From the NCBI GenBank assembly GCA_964539305.1, contig CAZIIM010000010.1, positions 1-64,000 of the forward strand: a stretch of 64,000 nucleotides of DNA, given 5' to 3'. Below are positions 25,395 through 34,248 of this stretch, piece after piece; positions within the stretch are counted from its first letter, which is position 1; every line of letters starts with the position of its first letter. The translations under genes were made by a program, and so were the position numbers. A model generated the notes under the pieces. That model worked only from the letters and a program-made list of their open reading frames with translations. It did not search any database and was not told the origin of the DNA. The stretch is from CAZNUM01 sp964539305 (GTDB lineage: Bacteria; Fidelibacterota; Marinisomatia; Marinisomatales; TCS55).

Positions 25395-27023
25395 ATGAAA
25401 GTCGCCCTTTGCCAGATTAATCCTACCGTAGGGGCCCTGAAAGCAAACCGGGATAAAATTCTCGATTTCTATCATCGGGCCGTAGATCAGGGTGCGGATC
25501 TGGTCGTATTTCCAGAATTGTCCATTACGGGTTACCCGCCCCAGGATCTTCTGTACCAGAGAGGGTTTGTAAAGCAGAATATCCAGGTATTGGAGCAGAT
25601 TGCCAGCCAATCGATGGTGCCGCTTATCGTGGGATACGTTCGCTGTCAGGATAGTCAACTCTTTAACGCTGCCGCTGTATGCAGTGGTGGTTCTCTTCAT
25701 TTTTTTTACGATAAACAGCTGTTACCTACCTACGATGTATTTGATGAGGATCGTTATTTTCACGCGGGAGAGAAATCGGGAATAGTTGACCTGGAAATTG
25801 AGGGTCAAACGGTCCGGATCGGGATCCAGATTTGCGAAGATCTCTGGGATGAGGATTATCACCTGGATTTGGCCACCCCCCTGAAAAAGAAAGGGGCTCA
25901 ACTCATTGTAAATATTTCTGCCTCTCCCTACCATGATGGCCGATTAAAGGATCGGTTTGACTTGGTTTACCGGAAAACCCAGATAACCGGTGTCCCGTTT
26001 CTCTATTGTAATTTAGTAGGGGCTCAGGATGAACTAATCTTTGATGGACAATCCCTGGTCTTGGACGGGAAAGGAAACCTTCTGGCCCAGGGAAACGCCT
26101 TCCAGGAAGAATTGATTTTGGTGGATCTGGTCAAGGATGAATCGAAAACACTGGTTACAGCTCCAAGGGAGGAGAAGCTTTACCAGGCCCTGGTTTTGGG
26201 CATCCGGGATTACTTCAGTAAAACCGGCCATCGCGATGGTGTATTGGGTTTAAGTGGGGGGATCGATTCCAGCCTGGTGGCTTGTATTGCAACTGACGCC
26301 CTGGGGTCGGACCATGTTCACGGTATATCCATGCCTTCCCGGTTTTCCAGCGATCACAGTCAAAAAGATGCTCAGAAACTGGCGGAAAACCTGAAAATAG
26401 AATACCAGGTTCATTCAATCGAATCCATCATATCGGCTTACCAAACGGTCTTGGAGCCGTGTTTCTCAGGGCTGGCACTGGATACGACGGAAGAAAACAT
26501 CCAGGCTCGGGCCCGGGGGAATATCCTGATGGCGCTGTCGAATAAATTTAACTGGCTGGTCCTTTCCACCGGGAATAAAACGGAACTGGCCCTAGGATAT
26601 TGCACCCTCTACGGTGACATGAGTGGAGGTCTGGCCGTTATTGCGGACCTTTCCAAAACGGATGTTTATGCCCTGGCCCGCTGGGTGAACGATCAGGCCG
26701 GCTGGGACCGTATTCCGGCTAATTGTCTCACAAAACCACCTTCTGCTGAATTGGCCCCCGGACAGGTGGATCCCTTCGATTATTCTGTTGTGAGCCCACT
26801 GGTTTCGGCGCTGGTTGAGGATAACGTGCCACCGGAAAAGTTAATCGAAGAGGGTGCTGACCGCTCCCTGGTACAAGATCTGGTACGTAGAATACAGAGG
26901 AATGAATACAAGCGGCGCCAGGCTCCGCCGGTCCTCAGGGTCACCTCCAAGGCCTTTGGGATGGGCAGACGGGTTCCCATTGTGAACCATTTCAGTGAAT
27001 TAACGACATCCGAATCGGAGTAA
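25395..27023 (+). CDS. nadE: Glutamine-dependent NAD(+) synthetase
   Basis: A 542-residue fusion. Residues ~1-260 form a nitrilase-like glutaminase with Glu in FPELSITGYPPQDLL, Lys in YDKQLLPTYDVFDE and Cys in IGIQICEDLW. Residues ~270-540 form the ATP-dependent synthetase with PP-loop LGLSGGIDSSLVA and STGNKTELALGYCTLYGDM. It amidates nicotinic acid adenine dinucleotide to NAD using ammonia from glutamine. The length matches the shorter bacterial two-domain type. Confidence 0.96.
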   Translation: MKVALCQINPTVGALKANRDKILDFYHRAVDQGADLVVFPELSITGYPPQDLLYQRGFVKQNIQVLEQIASQSMVPLIVGYVRCQDSQLFNAAAVCSGGSLHFFYDKQLLPTYDVFDEDRYFHAGEKSGIVDLEIEGQTVRIGIQICEDLWDEDYHLDLATPLKKKGAQLIVNISASPYHDGRLKDRFDLVYRKTQITGVPFLYCNLVGAQDELIFDGQSLVLDGKGNLLAQGNAFQEELILVDLVKDESKTLVTAPREEKLYQALVLGIRDYFSKTGHRDGVLGLSGGIDSSLVACIATDALGSDHVHGISMPSRFSSDHSQKDAQKLAENLKIEYQVHSIESIISAYQTVLEPCFSGLALDTTEENIQARARGNILMALSNKFNWLVLSTGNKTELALGYCTLYGDMSGGLAVIADLSKTDVYALARWVNDQAGWDRIPANCLTKPPSAELAPGQVDPFDYSVVSPLVSALVEDNVPPEKLIEEGADRSLVQDLVRRIQRNEYKRRQAPPVLRVTSKAFGMGRRVPIVNHFSELTTSESE

Positions 27024-27027
27024 TGAA

Positions 27028-27462
27028 TTGAAACAATTTCTCCTATTCGCATTATTGATGTTAACCGGAATTACGGCTCAGAAAATTACGCCGGCCGAGT
27101 ACTGGAATAAATTGACCCTGGGAGAGAAGGTAGCTTTTATTAACGGTGCCTACGCCGCTGGGGCGAAACTGAAATATCATCACCAGCAGGAAGTCCGGAA
27201 GCAATATAAACAGGATCCCAACTGGGTGGAACCCTACTACATCGAACGCTTTTATGAAATCGTAGATGAACATCGCTCCAAAAAAGTGGGGTATGACATT
27301 GAAATTATTGCCAAGGCCATGGACGCCTTTTATTCCAACTACGATAACACCTTAATTCCCGTAATGGAGGCGCTCAGAATCGTTTCCTTGAACCAGGATG
27401 GGAAGCGGGAAAAAGCGAATCTCTATTTACTTCAAGCGCAACGGAAATACCGGCCCAATTGA
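27028..27462 (+). CDS. Hypothetical exported protein
   Basis: A 144-residue protein starting at TTG 27028, 4 bases after the nadE stop; the hydrophobic N-terminus LLFALLMLTGITAQ is a good signal peptide. The mature part is helical and rich in charged and aromatic residues (YWNKLTLGEKVAFINGAYAAGAKLKYHH; VEPYYIERFYEIVDEH). It ends RKYRPN. No catalytic motif or known domain is recognised. Its position as the last gene of the asnS-acyP-nadE operon gives no functional hint. Confidence 0.6.
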   Translation: MKQFLLFALLMLTGITAQKITPAEYWNKLTLGEKVAFINGAYAAGAKLKYHHQQEVRKQYKQDPNWVEPYYIERFYEIVDEHRSKKVGYDIEIIAKAMDAFYSNYDNTLIPVMEALRIVSLNQDGKREKANLYLLQAQRKYRPN

Positions 27463-27546
27463 GCAATGGTTTTTGGGTTAATTGGAGGAGGGGAAGCAGT
27501 GGTTTCTTTGTTGTTTCGATAGAGAAATAAATCTAATTTCCTAGGC

Positions 27547-27552
27547 TATAAT
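27547..27552 (+). promoter_or_regulatory. Possible -10 element upstream of ffh
   Basis: TATAAT lies 15 bases before the ffh ATG, in the 104-base noncoding region that separates the nadE operon from the ffh-rplS operon. No good -35 is seen at 16-18 bases, so support is weak, but a promoter is expected here from the operon layout. Confidence 0.3.
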
Positions 27553-27566
27553 GCAATCAGAGTGAC

Positions 27567-28898
27567 ATGTTTCATCAATTAACGGATAAGTTTGAGTCTG
27601 TTTTTCGCCATCTGCGGGGATTGGGGAAGATTACCGATTCTAATATTCAGGAGACGGCCCGGGAGATCCGGCGGATTCTTCTTGGGGCGGACGTCCATTT
27701 CCAGGTGGCTAAACAGTTTATTGAACGGGTAAAGCAACGGGCTCAGGGAACGAAAGTCATTAAGTCCGTTAAACCGGGAGAACAGTTCATTAAAATTATT
27801 CACGATGAACTGGTGACGCTCCTGGGGTCGGAAGTAAAACCGCTGGATCTGGGCTCCAAGAAACCGGCCGTCATCTTGTTGGGGGGTCTTCAGGGATCAG
27901 GTAAAACAACTACCTGTGCCAAGCTGGCCAACCAATTGAAGAAGAAGGGTCACTCCGTTCTTCTGGTGGCTGCTGACATTTACCGTCCTGCGGCCGTTGA
28001 GCAACTGATTACTCTCGGGAAAACAATTGGTGTGGAGGTTTATTCAGATCCATCCCGCGACCCGGTAGTGATTTCAACCCAGGCACTGGAACATGCCCGC
28101 CAGAAAAAAGTGGATGTTGTTCTTTTGGATACGGCGGGGCGTCTGCATATTGATGATGAAATGATGGCCGAGATTAAAGCCATTGCGAATGAAACTCAGC
28201 CGGTTGAAATTCTTTTTGTCGTGGATGGGATGACGGGCCAGGATGCTGTAAATTCAGCTCTGGCATTCTCAAAAGCGTTACCCCTTACAGGGACCATCCT
28301 GACTAAAATGGAGGGAGACAGCCGCGGGGGTGCAGCGGTTTCCATCACGGAAGTGACAGGTGTTCCGGTGAAATTTGTTGGTGTTTCCGAAAAATTGGAT
28401 GGTTTGGAACCCTTTGACCCGGAACGTATGGTGAACCGCATCCTGGGTTTCGGTGATGTCGTTTCCCTGGTTGAAAAAGCCCAGCAAGTTGTTGATCATG
28501 AGACAACGCAGAGGCTGGAGAAAAAGTTAAAAAGCCAGTCATTTGACCTGGAAGATTTTAAAATTCAACTGAAACAGTTAAAAAATATGGGACCCATGGA
28601 CCAGATTCTGGGAATGTTACCGGGAATGAACCGGAAACTATTTCGTGGAATGGATGTGGATGACCGGCAGCTGAGCTGGACGGAGGCAATGATTAACTCC
28701 ATGACACCGGAAGAGCGCCGGAATCCCCATTTGATTAATGGCAGCCGCCGCCAAAGAATCGCCCGCGGTTCCGGTCGTTCGGTCCAGGAGGTCAACCAAC
28801 TGCTAAGGCAGTTCAACCAGATGCAAAAACTCTTTAAGCAAATGGGAAAAATGAAACTGCCGAAACATTTAAATAAATCATTTATGGGACTTAATTAA
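27567..28898 (+). CDS. ffh: Signal recognition particle protein Ffh (SRP54)
   Basis: A 443-residue protein with N domain (1-85), G domain (LGGLQGSGKTTTCAKLA, DIYRPAAVEQL, DTAGRLH, TKMEGDSRGG) and C-terminal M domain (~300-443), rich in methionine with IDQ/RRQRIARGSGRSVQEVN, which binds SRP RNA and signal sequences. It targets nascent membrane and secreted proteins to FtsY. It heads the ffh-rpsP-khpA-rimM-trmD-rplS order, which is conserved across many bacteria. Start ATG 27567. Confidence 0.97.
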   Translation: MFHQLTDKFESVFRHLRGLGKITDSNIQETAREIRRILLGADVHFQVAKQFIERVKQRAQGTKVIKSVKPGEQFIKIIHDELVTLLGSEVKPLDLGSKKPAVILLGGLQGSGKTTTCAKLANQLKKKGHSVLLVAADIYRPAAVEQLITLGKTIGVEVYSDPSRDPVVISTQALEHARQKKVDVVLLDTAGRLHIDDEMMAEIKAIANETQPVEILFVVDGMTGQDAVNSALAFSKALPLTGTILTKMEGDSRGGAAVSITEVTGVPVKFVGVSEKLDGLEPFDPERMVNRILGFGDVVSLVEKAQQVVDHETTQRLEKKLKSQSFDLEDFKIQLKQLKNMGPMDQILGMLPGMNRKLFRGMDVDDRQLSWTEAMINSMTPEERRNPHLINGSRRQRIARGSGRSVQEVNQLLRQFNQMQKLFKQMGKMKLPKHLNKSFMGLN

Positions 28899-28910
28899 GG
28901 AGAGATTGAA

Positions 28911-29771
28911 TTGGCGACGAAAATTAGACTGAAACGGATTGGACGCCGGAATAGACCATTTTATCGTGTGGTTGTAATGGATTCTCGAAATCGTCGGGAT
29001 GGAGCTGCCATTGAAGAATTGGGGTGGTTTAACCCCATCGACCGGGAAAAAACCTATCGCCTGGATGAACAGCGGATTTTACACTGGTTGAAAGTGGGTG
29101 CCCAACCTTCCAAGGCTGCCTATAATCTTATGAAACGTAGTGGACTGGTGTATCGTTGGCATTTAATTCACCAGGGCCTGGATGAGAAAACAATTGAAAA
29201 AGAAATGAAGAAATGGGCTTTGCAGCGGGAAGAAAAAGCAAAGAAAAAGAAAGCCCAGAAAGTCAAACCGCCGGTGGCGGAACCGGAGCCGGAGGTGGAA
29301 AAAGTGACGGAACCAGAAGAACAACCGGAACCGGTTGCCACTGAAGCGCCCTCAGCAGAAACGACTGCTGAAGCGGCTCAACCTGAAAAGGAAGAGGACG
29401 TGAAGCCGGAAGCTGCCGAAGAGACAACGGAAGCAGAGGAAGCCTCTTCCTCGGAAGCGGAGAGCGAAAGCAGTACTGAAGAAACGGGGACGGTGGAACC
29501 GTCCGATCAATCGACAGAAACGGAAGAACCGGAGGCGCCAGAAGAAACCCCACCTGAAGAAGCCTCTGAAGACGAACCTACCGAAGCTGCGGAAGAAGAT
29601 CAGGATGCGAAATCGAGTGATGCCGCTGAGGCGAAACCTGCAGAAGCGACTGTTGAGGAATCTGAAGCTGCGGATGCAACGGAATCGGAAGCGGAGCCGG
29701 AAGCTGAAGATCAGTCTGTAGAAGACATCCCGGAGGATGGACCTGCTGAAGAAAAAGATACTGACAGCTGA
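28911..29771 (+). CDS. rpsP: 30S ribosomal protein S16 with a ~165-residue acidic C-terminal tail
   Basis: Residues 1-~85 are a complete S16 (ATKIRLKRIGRRNRPFYRVV, GRWNP-equivalent LGWFNPIDRE, LKVGAQPSKAAYNL). The normal length is 80-90 residues, but this protein has 286. Residues ~90-120 are a basic helical linker (EKAKKKKAQKVK), and ~122-286 are almost entirely Glu, Pro, Ala, Thr, Ser and Asp without hydrophobic core. C-terminal extensions of S16 occur in Bacteroidetes relatives, but this tail is long and strongly acidic. Start TTG 28911, eight bases after an AAGGAGAG ribosome-binding site. It is 12 bases after ffh. Confidence 0.93.
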   Translation: MATKIRLKRIGRRNRPFYRVVVMDSRNRRDGAAIEELGWFNPIDREKTYRLDEQRILHWLKVGAQPSKAAYNLMKRSGLVYRWHLIHQGLDEKTIEKEMKKWALQREEKAKKKKAQKVKPPVAEPEPEVEKVTEPEEQPEPVATEAPSAETTAEAAQPEKEEDVKPEAAEETTEAEEASSSEAESESSTEETGTVEPSDQSTETEEPEAPEETPPEEASEDEPTEAAEEDQDAKSSDAAEAKPAEATVEESEAADATESEAEPEAEDQSVEDIPEDGPAEEKDTDS

Positions 29772-29807
29772 TGCCCGAAGACTCAAAGGATGGGAAGGAG
29801 TGACGTC

Positions 29808-30044
29808 ATGAAGGAATTCATCGAATCGGTCGTAAAACAACTGGTGGATAAGCCGGATGAAGTAGTAGTCAACACGGTGGAAACGGAACAGCGAATTATT
29901 TACGAATTAACCGTTGGAAAGGGGGATTATGGCAAGGTCATCGGAAAAGGTGGCCGTAACGTCTCAGCCATTCGAACCCTGGTATTCGCTATCAATGCCA
30001 AACAGGGTGGAAAACGCGCCCGATTGGATGTGATTGATCAATAA
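29808..30044 (+). CDS. khpA: KH-domain RNA-binding protein KhpA
   Basis: A 78-residue KH protein with the GxxG loop in KVIGKGGRNVSAIRTL. The preferred start is ATG 29808, 6 bases after a GGAAGGAG element and giving the usual MKEFIESVVKQLVDKPDEV; an upstream in-frame ATG at 29790 only adds MGRSDV. KhpA binds RNA, in some species with KhpB, and affects cell-wall and translational control. It sits between rpsP and rimM, its usual place. Confidence 0.94.
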   Translation: MKEFIESVVKQLVDKPDEVVVNTVETEQRIIYELTVGKGDYGKVIGKGGRNVSAIRTLVFAINAKQGGKRARLDVIDQ

Positions 30045-30045
30045 A

Positions 30046-30546
30046 ATGGAGAAATTATTTGCCATTGCCCGCATAACGCACGCTTCCGGTATCAAGGGAG
30101 CCGTGCGACTTCGACCGCTGGTACGGTTTTTTGACGCTTACATTACAGATCGTACCCTTTATTTAGGTGCGACCAAGACCGTTGCGCGAGAAGTGAAACT
30201 GGTCGATATTATTGGAAAGGGAAAGACCAGACGCTTTCTGTTCGAGGGTATTACCGATCGGGATCTGGCTGAAGTATTGATTGGCCAAACCCTGTACGCC
30301 AGTGTTCAGACCTCCGATCCGATTCATTTGATTTCACCCGAATTAATTGGAGCCTCCGTTTATACGGATTCTGGTGAATTTGTCGGTGAACTGGTGGATA
30401 TGCTGGCCCTGCCGGCAAATGACGTTTACGTCATTGAAAATGGGAAACGGGAAGTTCTGATACCGGTTGTCGATGAAATCGTTCGGGGGGCCGATCCGGA
30501 TCATGGCATTGTCACTATTTCTCCAATGGACGGTTTATTGGATTGA
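30046..30546 (+). CDS. rimM: 16S rRNA-processing / 30S maturation factor RimM
   Basis: A 166-residue protein with N-terminal RimM domain (FAIARITHASGIKGAVRLRPL) and C-terminal PRC barrel (IGASVYTDSGEFVGELVDM...IPVVDEIV). It binds S19 and assists 30S head assembly. I chose ATG 30046, one base after the khpA stop; the TTG at 30034 would overlap khpA. No obvious ribosome-binding site is present, suggesting coupling to khpA. The stop overlaps the TTG of trmD. Confidence 0.93.
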   Translation: MEKLFAIARITHASGIKGAVRLRPLVRFFDAYITDRTLYLGATKTVAREVKLVDIIGKGKTRRFLFEGITDRDLAEVLIGQTLYASVQTSDPIHLISPELIGASVYTDSGEFVGELVDMLALPANDVYVIENGKREVLIPVVDEIVRGADPDHGIVTISPMDGLLD

Positions 30547-31271
30547 AACATCAAATTGCCATCGTAACCCCCGTTCCGGAGATGGTGGCGACGGTGGTTC
30601 AGAACAGCATGCTTCGGCAAGCTGTGGAACGACAGGTGGTGGATATTCACCTGATTAATCTCCGGGAATTCGGCGAGGGGAATTATCGTCAGATTGACGA
30701 TAAACCCTTTGGCGGAGGCAGCGGGATGGTTTTAATGGCCGGACCGCTGTTTAAAGCCATTGAGGCCGCACTGGACCAGATCGGTGGTTTCGATGAGGGG
30801 ACGCGGATTATTTACCCTTCCCCCCAGGGAAAACCCTGGAGTCATCAAGCTGCCATGGAGACCAGTGCCATCGAAAAGCTTATTGTCATTTGCGGCCATT
30901 ACAAAGGAATTGATCAGCGGGTGATCGATAAATATGTCACCCATGAATATTCTATCGGTGATTATGTGCTGACAAGCGGTGAATTACCAGCCCTGGTCCT
31001 GCTGGATAGTACTGTCCGGCTGATACCAGGTGTATTGAATGACTATGAATCGGCCATGACTGATTCCTTTGTGAACGGTTTACTGGAAGGGCCGTATTAC
31101 ACCCAGCCGCGTGAATTGGACGGCCGGGAAGTTCCGCCGGTGCTGTTATCGGGTCACCATCAGAAAATTAAAGCTTGGCGGGCGAAACAGCAGGAACAGT
31201 GGACCAAGGTCAGACGCCCGGACCTGTGGGAAAAATATACGAAGAAACATGAGTCGGAGACGAAAAAATGA
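30543..31271 (+). CDS. trmD: tRNA (guanine-N1-)-methyltransferase (m1G37)
   Basis: A 242-residue SPOUT-class knotted methyltransferase. It has IDDKPFGGGSGMVLMAGP, the AdoMet-knot region CGHYKGIDQRVIDKYV...SIGDYVLTSGELPALVLLD, and VNGLLEGPYYTQPRELDG with the catalytic Asp loop. It methylates G37 of tRNAs reading CNN codons and prevents frameshifting. It starts with TTG 30543, overlapping the rimM TGA (TTGA). It overlaps rplS by 4 bases. Confidence 0.95.
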   Translation: MKHQIAIVTPVPEMVATVVQNSMLRQAVERQVVDIHLINLREFGEGNYRQIDDKPFGGGSGMVLMAGPLFKAIEAALDQIGGFDEGTRIIYPSPQGKPWSHQAAMETSAIEKLIVICGHYKGIDQRVIDKYVTHEYSIGDYVLTSGELPALVLLDSTVRLIPGVLNDYESAMTDSFVNGLLEGPYYTQPRELDGREVPPVLLSGHHQKIKAWRAKQQEQWTKVRRPDLWEKYTKKHESETKK

Positions 31272-31609
31272 ATAAATTAAATGAAGTGGTAGCAGATCAG
31301 CTCAAAACGGACCTGCCCGATTTTGGCCCCGGTGATACCGTGGCGGTGGATGTCCGGGTGGTTGAAGGGGGTAAAGAACGCATTCAGCGATACCAGGGAG
31401 TCGTAATCGGACGGAAAGGAAGCGGCATTTCTGAGACAATCACGGTAAGGAAAATTTCCAGTGGCATCGGTGTAGAACGGATTTTTCCACTCCATTCTCC
31501 CATGATCAGCGGAATCAAGGTTGTTCGACGGGGGAAGGTCCGCCGGGCTAAACTGAATTATCTACGGAAACTCTCTGGAAAAGCTACCCGGATAGCAGAA
31601 AAGCGGTAG
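31268..31609 (+). CDS. rplS: 50S ribosomal protein L19
   Basis: A 113-residue protein with the L19 features GDTVAVDVRVVEGGKERIQRYQGVVIGRKG, TITVRKISSGIGVERIFPLHSP and a basic C-terminus RGKVRRAKLNYLRKLSGKATRI. It lies at the 30S-50S interface. It overlaps trmD by 4 bases (ATGA). It is the last gene of its operon: the terminator at 31630-31662 follows 21 bases later. Confidence 0.96.
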   Translation: MNKLNEVVADQLKTDLPDFGPGDTVAVDVRVVEGGKERIQRYQGVVIGRKGSGISETITVRKISSGIGVERIFPLHSPMISGIKVVRRGKVRRAKLNYLRKLSGKATRIAEKR

Positions 31610-31629
31610 TTTGACCATTCCATTAAGGG

Positions 31630-31662
31630 CCCTCATTATCACCTGATAGTGGGGGTTTTTTT
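31630..31662 (+). terminator. Rho-independent terminator after rplS
   Basis: An 11-base-pair stem (ccctcattatc at 31630-31640 with gatagtggggg at 31645-31655, two G-U pairs) with loop acct is followed by seven T. It closes the ffh-rplS operon immediately before the MFS gene. Confidence 0.93.
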
Positions 31663-31665
31663 ATT

Positions 31666-32829
31666 ATGAGCCGATTTGAGAAAATTGTCCTGTCCATCAC
31701 GGGAAGTTCCCATCTCATGACCCATACGTTAATGATTGCTTTCCCCAGTCTGTTTCTTTTGATCCAGAAAGAGTTTAATGTTGGTCTGGACACCCTTGGT
31801 TTTGCAGCTTCCGCCTCAACCCTGCTGTTTGGATTAGGGGCGATTCCCGCCGGCTGGGCTGAACAAAAGCTAGGCGGCCGGAATCTGGTATTGATTTATC
31901 AGGTGGGATCGGCTGTTTCCGCCCTGATTATCGCTCTGACCCACTCCCTGGCGGGGCTGGTTTTCGGCCTGATGAGTCTGGGGTTATTTTGCAGTATTTA
32001 CCATCCTTCCGGCCTTACGTTAATTTCGCACCGGGTGAAAGCCCTCACACGAGGGATGGCGGTCCATGGTATTTTCGGATCATCCGGTCTGGCCATTGGA
32101 CCAGTAGCAGCAACAGCAATTGCTGCCCTGTTCAGCTGGCGTTCGGCCTATATTCTTTTCGGAGGCATTAATCTTCTTTTAGCGGCGGCTACCCTGGTCA
32201 TGATCCCAAAACGGACGCGGGATAATGACAATTCGGAGGAGTATGAAAACCAATCTTCGGAGACCAAACGGGCTGCCCTTACGTATTATTTTTTGACGGT
32301 GGTTCTGATGGGATTGGCTTTTACCGGTTTTACCACTTTTATGCCGACTCATTTCGCGCTCCACACGGAGGGAATCCTGAAATCAATTTCCGGGACCATG
32401 AAAGCGGGAATTTTTCCAACCCTGGTCTTTATGGCGGGAATTGCAGGCCAGTATATTGGTGGCCGTTTGGGCGAACGGCATCATCAGCCTACGCTGTTAA
32501 TCTATATTGTTGCCCTGAATATTCCCTTTCTCTTGTTAATGGGATTTACAAAGAACACCCCCCTGGTTCTATTCAGTCTCATGTTAGGTGTGGTCCATTT
32601 TAATGTTCAACCGATTGGCAATTCACTGGTGGCCCGGTTTACCGAGAGCAAGAGCCGGGGACTGGGATACGGCATTAGTTTTTTCCTCAGTTTTGGTGCC
32701 GGTGCCATCTCGGCTGCCCTGGGTGGAGTCATTGCAGAGAAATTTGGGGTAGCTTACGTATTCCCTGTGATGGGATTGTTTCTACTGCCGGCCGTGTACA
32801 CCGCCATGATGGTTCGAAAAAATGCGTAA
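31666..32829 (+). CDS. Major facilitator superfamily transporter
   Basis: A 387-residue membrane protein with about twelve transmembrane segments in two six-helix halves joined by a charged loop (~185-200, TRDNDNSEEYENQSSETK). The first half includes GLGAIPAGWAEQKLGGRNL (the MFS loop 2-3 motif), SIYHPSGLTLISHRVK and GMAVHGIFGSSGLAIGP; the second half has GGRLGERHHQPT. The substrate is unknown. The ATG lies only 3 bases past the terminator T-tract, so it needs readthrough or an unseen promoter. No ribosome-binding site is obvious. Confidence 0.88.
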   Translation: MSRFEKIVLSITGSSHLMTHTLMIAFPSLFLLIQKEFNVGLDTLGFAASASTLLFGLGAIPAGWAEQKLGGRNLVLIYQVGSAVSALIIALTHSLAGLVFGLMSLGLFCSIYHPSGLTLISHRVKALTRGMAVHGIFGSSGLAIGPVAATAIAALFSWRSAYILFGGINLLLAAATLVMIPKRTRDNDNSEEYENQSSETKRAALTYYFLTVVLMGLAFTGFTTFMPTHFALHTEGILKSISGTMKAGIFPTLVFMAGIAGQYIGGRLGERHHQPTLLIYIVALNIPFLLLMGFTKNTPLVLFSLMLGVVHFNVQPIGNSLVARFTESKSRGLGYGISFFLSFGAGAISAALGGVIAEKFGVAYVFPVMGLFLLPAVYTAMMVRKNA

Positions 32830-32879
32830 CCGTTTCACCTTGTTTCATGCTTTTTAAATAGTATACTTTCTTGCTCATC

Positions 32880-34247
32880 ATGGGCACGAGTCAATTAAAA
32901 AACTTACCTTCTGTATCACAAGTATTACTTGAAGTCAACCAAGATAACAACTATAATTCCAAGTACTTAAAAACCATAATTAATCAGGAAATTGCTTTTT
33001 ACCGTCAACGGGCGAAAAAGGGGGAACTGAAACTGTCCCGGGAAGAAATCCACCAGCGTGTGGTCCGGAAAACCCGCCAGTTGCTGCAACCCTCACTGAA
33101 ACAAGTAATAAACGGGACCGGAATTGTTTTGCATACGGGTTTGGGACGAGCTCCGGTGCATCCCAAGATATCGGATCAAGTGGCAAAGCAGTTGTCGGGT
33201 TATGTGAACCTGGAGTTTGATCTGGCAATCGGGAAACGGGGTGAACGGTTGAAACATCTGGATGGGTTGTTGACCGCCTTAACCGGGGCCGAGTCCTCCC
33301 TGGTTGTGAATAATAATGCTGCCGCCGTTTTACTGGGATTAAATACCCTGGCGGAAGATCGTGAAGTGGTTGTTTCCCGGGGGCAGCAGGTTGAAATTGG
33401 TGGTTCTTTCCGGATCCCTGACGTGATTCAAAAGGGACATTGCATCCTGAGGGAAGTGGGGACCACGAATAGAACCCATCTTGAGGATTATGAAAAAGCT
33501 ATTTCGCCCCAAACAGCCTTGTTATTGTGGGTGCATTCCAGTAATTATGTCGTAAAAGGATTTACATCTCAGGTGTCCCTGAATGAATTAACGATCCTGG
33601 GAAAACATAAACGGATTCCGGTGATGGCGGATCTGGGAAGCGGTGCTTTTATTGTCTTGTCCGAAAAAGGTCTTCCGGATGAATTAGTGGTGCAGGACAT
33701 TGTAAAAAGTGGGGTCGATCTGGTTTCGTTTTCAGGGGATAAATTGCTGGGTGGTCCCCAGGCGGGAATCATTGTGGGGAAACGGAAATGGATCAAACGG
33801 CTCCGGAAAAACCCCCTTTACCGGGCTTTCCGGGTGGATAAATGGACGATCGCTTTGATGGAATGGACCTTGAAAACCTATGGTGACGAGGGACCCTTGC
33901 CAGAGAATCTCGCGTTAGACTTGTTATTGACAGATCGTTCAGTGCTCAAACAAAGGGGAGAAAAGGTCCTGTCGGCTGTGAGTGAGGACCAGCGGAGTCG
34001 TCTCGGGATTAAACTGGTAGATACAACAGTGGAGGCAGGAAGCGGTTCACTCCCTGAAGGGGAAATTGAGAGTGTTGCTCTTCAGTTCAACTCCACCGTT
34101 TATACAGCCGCCCAACTGGCTCAGCTCTTTCGTTCAGCCTCTGTGCCTGTGATCGGATATGTATACAGGAATCGATATTTTATTGATCTGAAGGCTGTGC
34201 TCCCCAGACAGTTATCCAGCCTGGCTCGTATTATTAACGAGGTGTAA
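32880..34247 (+). CDS. selA: L-seryl-tRNA(Sec) selenium transferase
   Basis: A 455-residue PLP enzyme that converts Ser-tRNA(Sec) to selenocysteyl-tRNA(Sec) using selenophosphate. It has VINGTGIVLHTGLGRAP, the PLP lysine in SFSGDKLLGGPQAGI (Lys-288), and EVGTTNRTHLEDYE. An N-terminal ~70-residue helical domain (LPSVSQVLLEVNQ, REEIHQRVVRK) binds tRNA. ATG 32880 is preferred over the TTG at 32871. It is followed after one base by selB. selD and the tRNA-Sec gene are not in the window. Confidence 0.96.
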   Translation: MGTSQLKNLPSVSQVLLEVNQDNNYNSKYLKTIINQEIAFYRQRAKKGELKLSREEIHQRVVRKTRQLLQPSLKQVINGTGIVLHTGLGRAPVHPKISDQVAKQLSGYVNLEFDLAIGKRGERLKHLDGLLTALTGAESSLVVNNNAAAVLLGLNTLAEDREVVVSRGQQVEIGGSFRIPDVIQKGHCILREVGTTNRTHLEDYEKAISPQTALLLWVHSSNYVVKGFTSQVSLNELTILGKHKRIPVMADLGSGAFIVLSEKGLPDELVVQDIVKSGVDLVSFSGDKLLGGPQAGIIVGKRKWIKRLRKNPLYRAFRVDKWTIALMEWTLKTYGDEGPLPENLALDLLLTDRSVLKQRGEKVLSAVSEDQRSRLGIKLVDTTVEAGSGSLPEGEIESVALQFNSTVYTAAQLAQLFRSASVPVIGYVYRNRYFIDLKAVLPRQLSSLARIINEV

Positions 34248-34248
34248 G

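Noticed and set aside
29263..29840. Long minus-strand ORFs opposite rpsP (96 and 162 codons)
   Set aside because: They are rich in Arg/Phe or Leu/Pro as expected from the complement of Glu/Ala-rich repeats, and have no domain features; they are shadows of the S16 tail.
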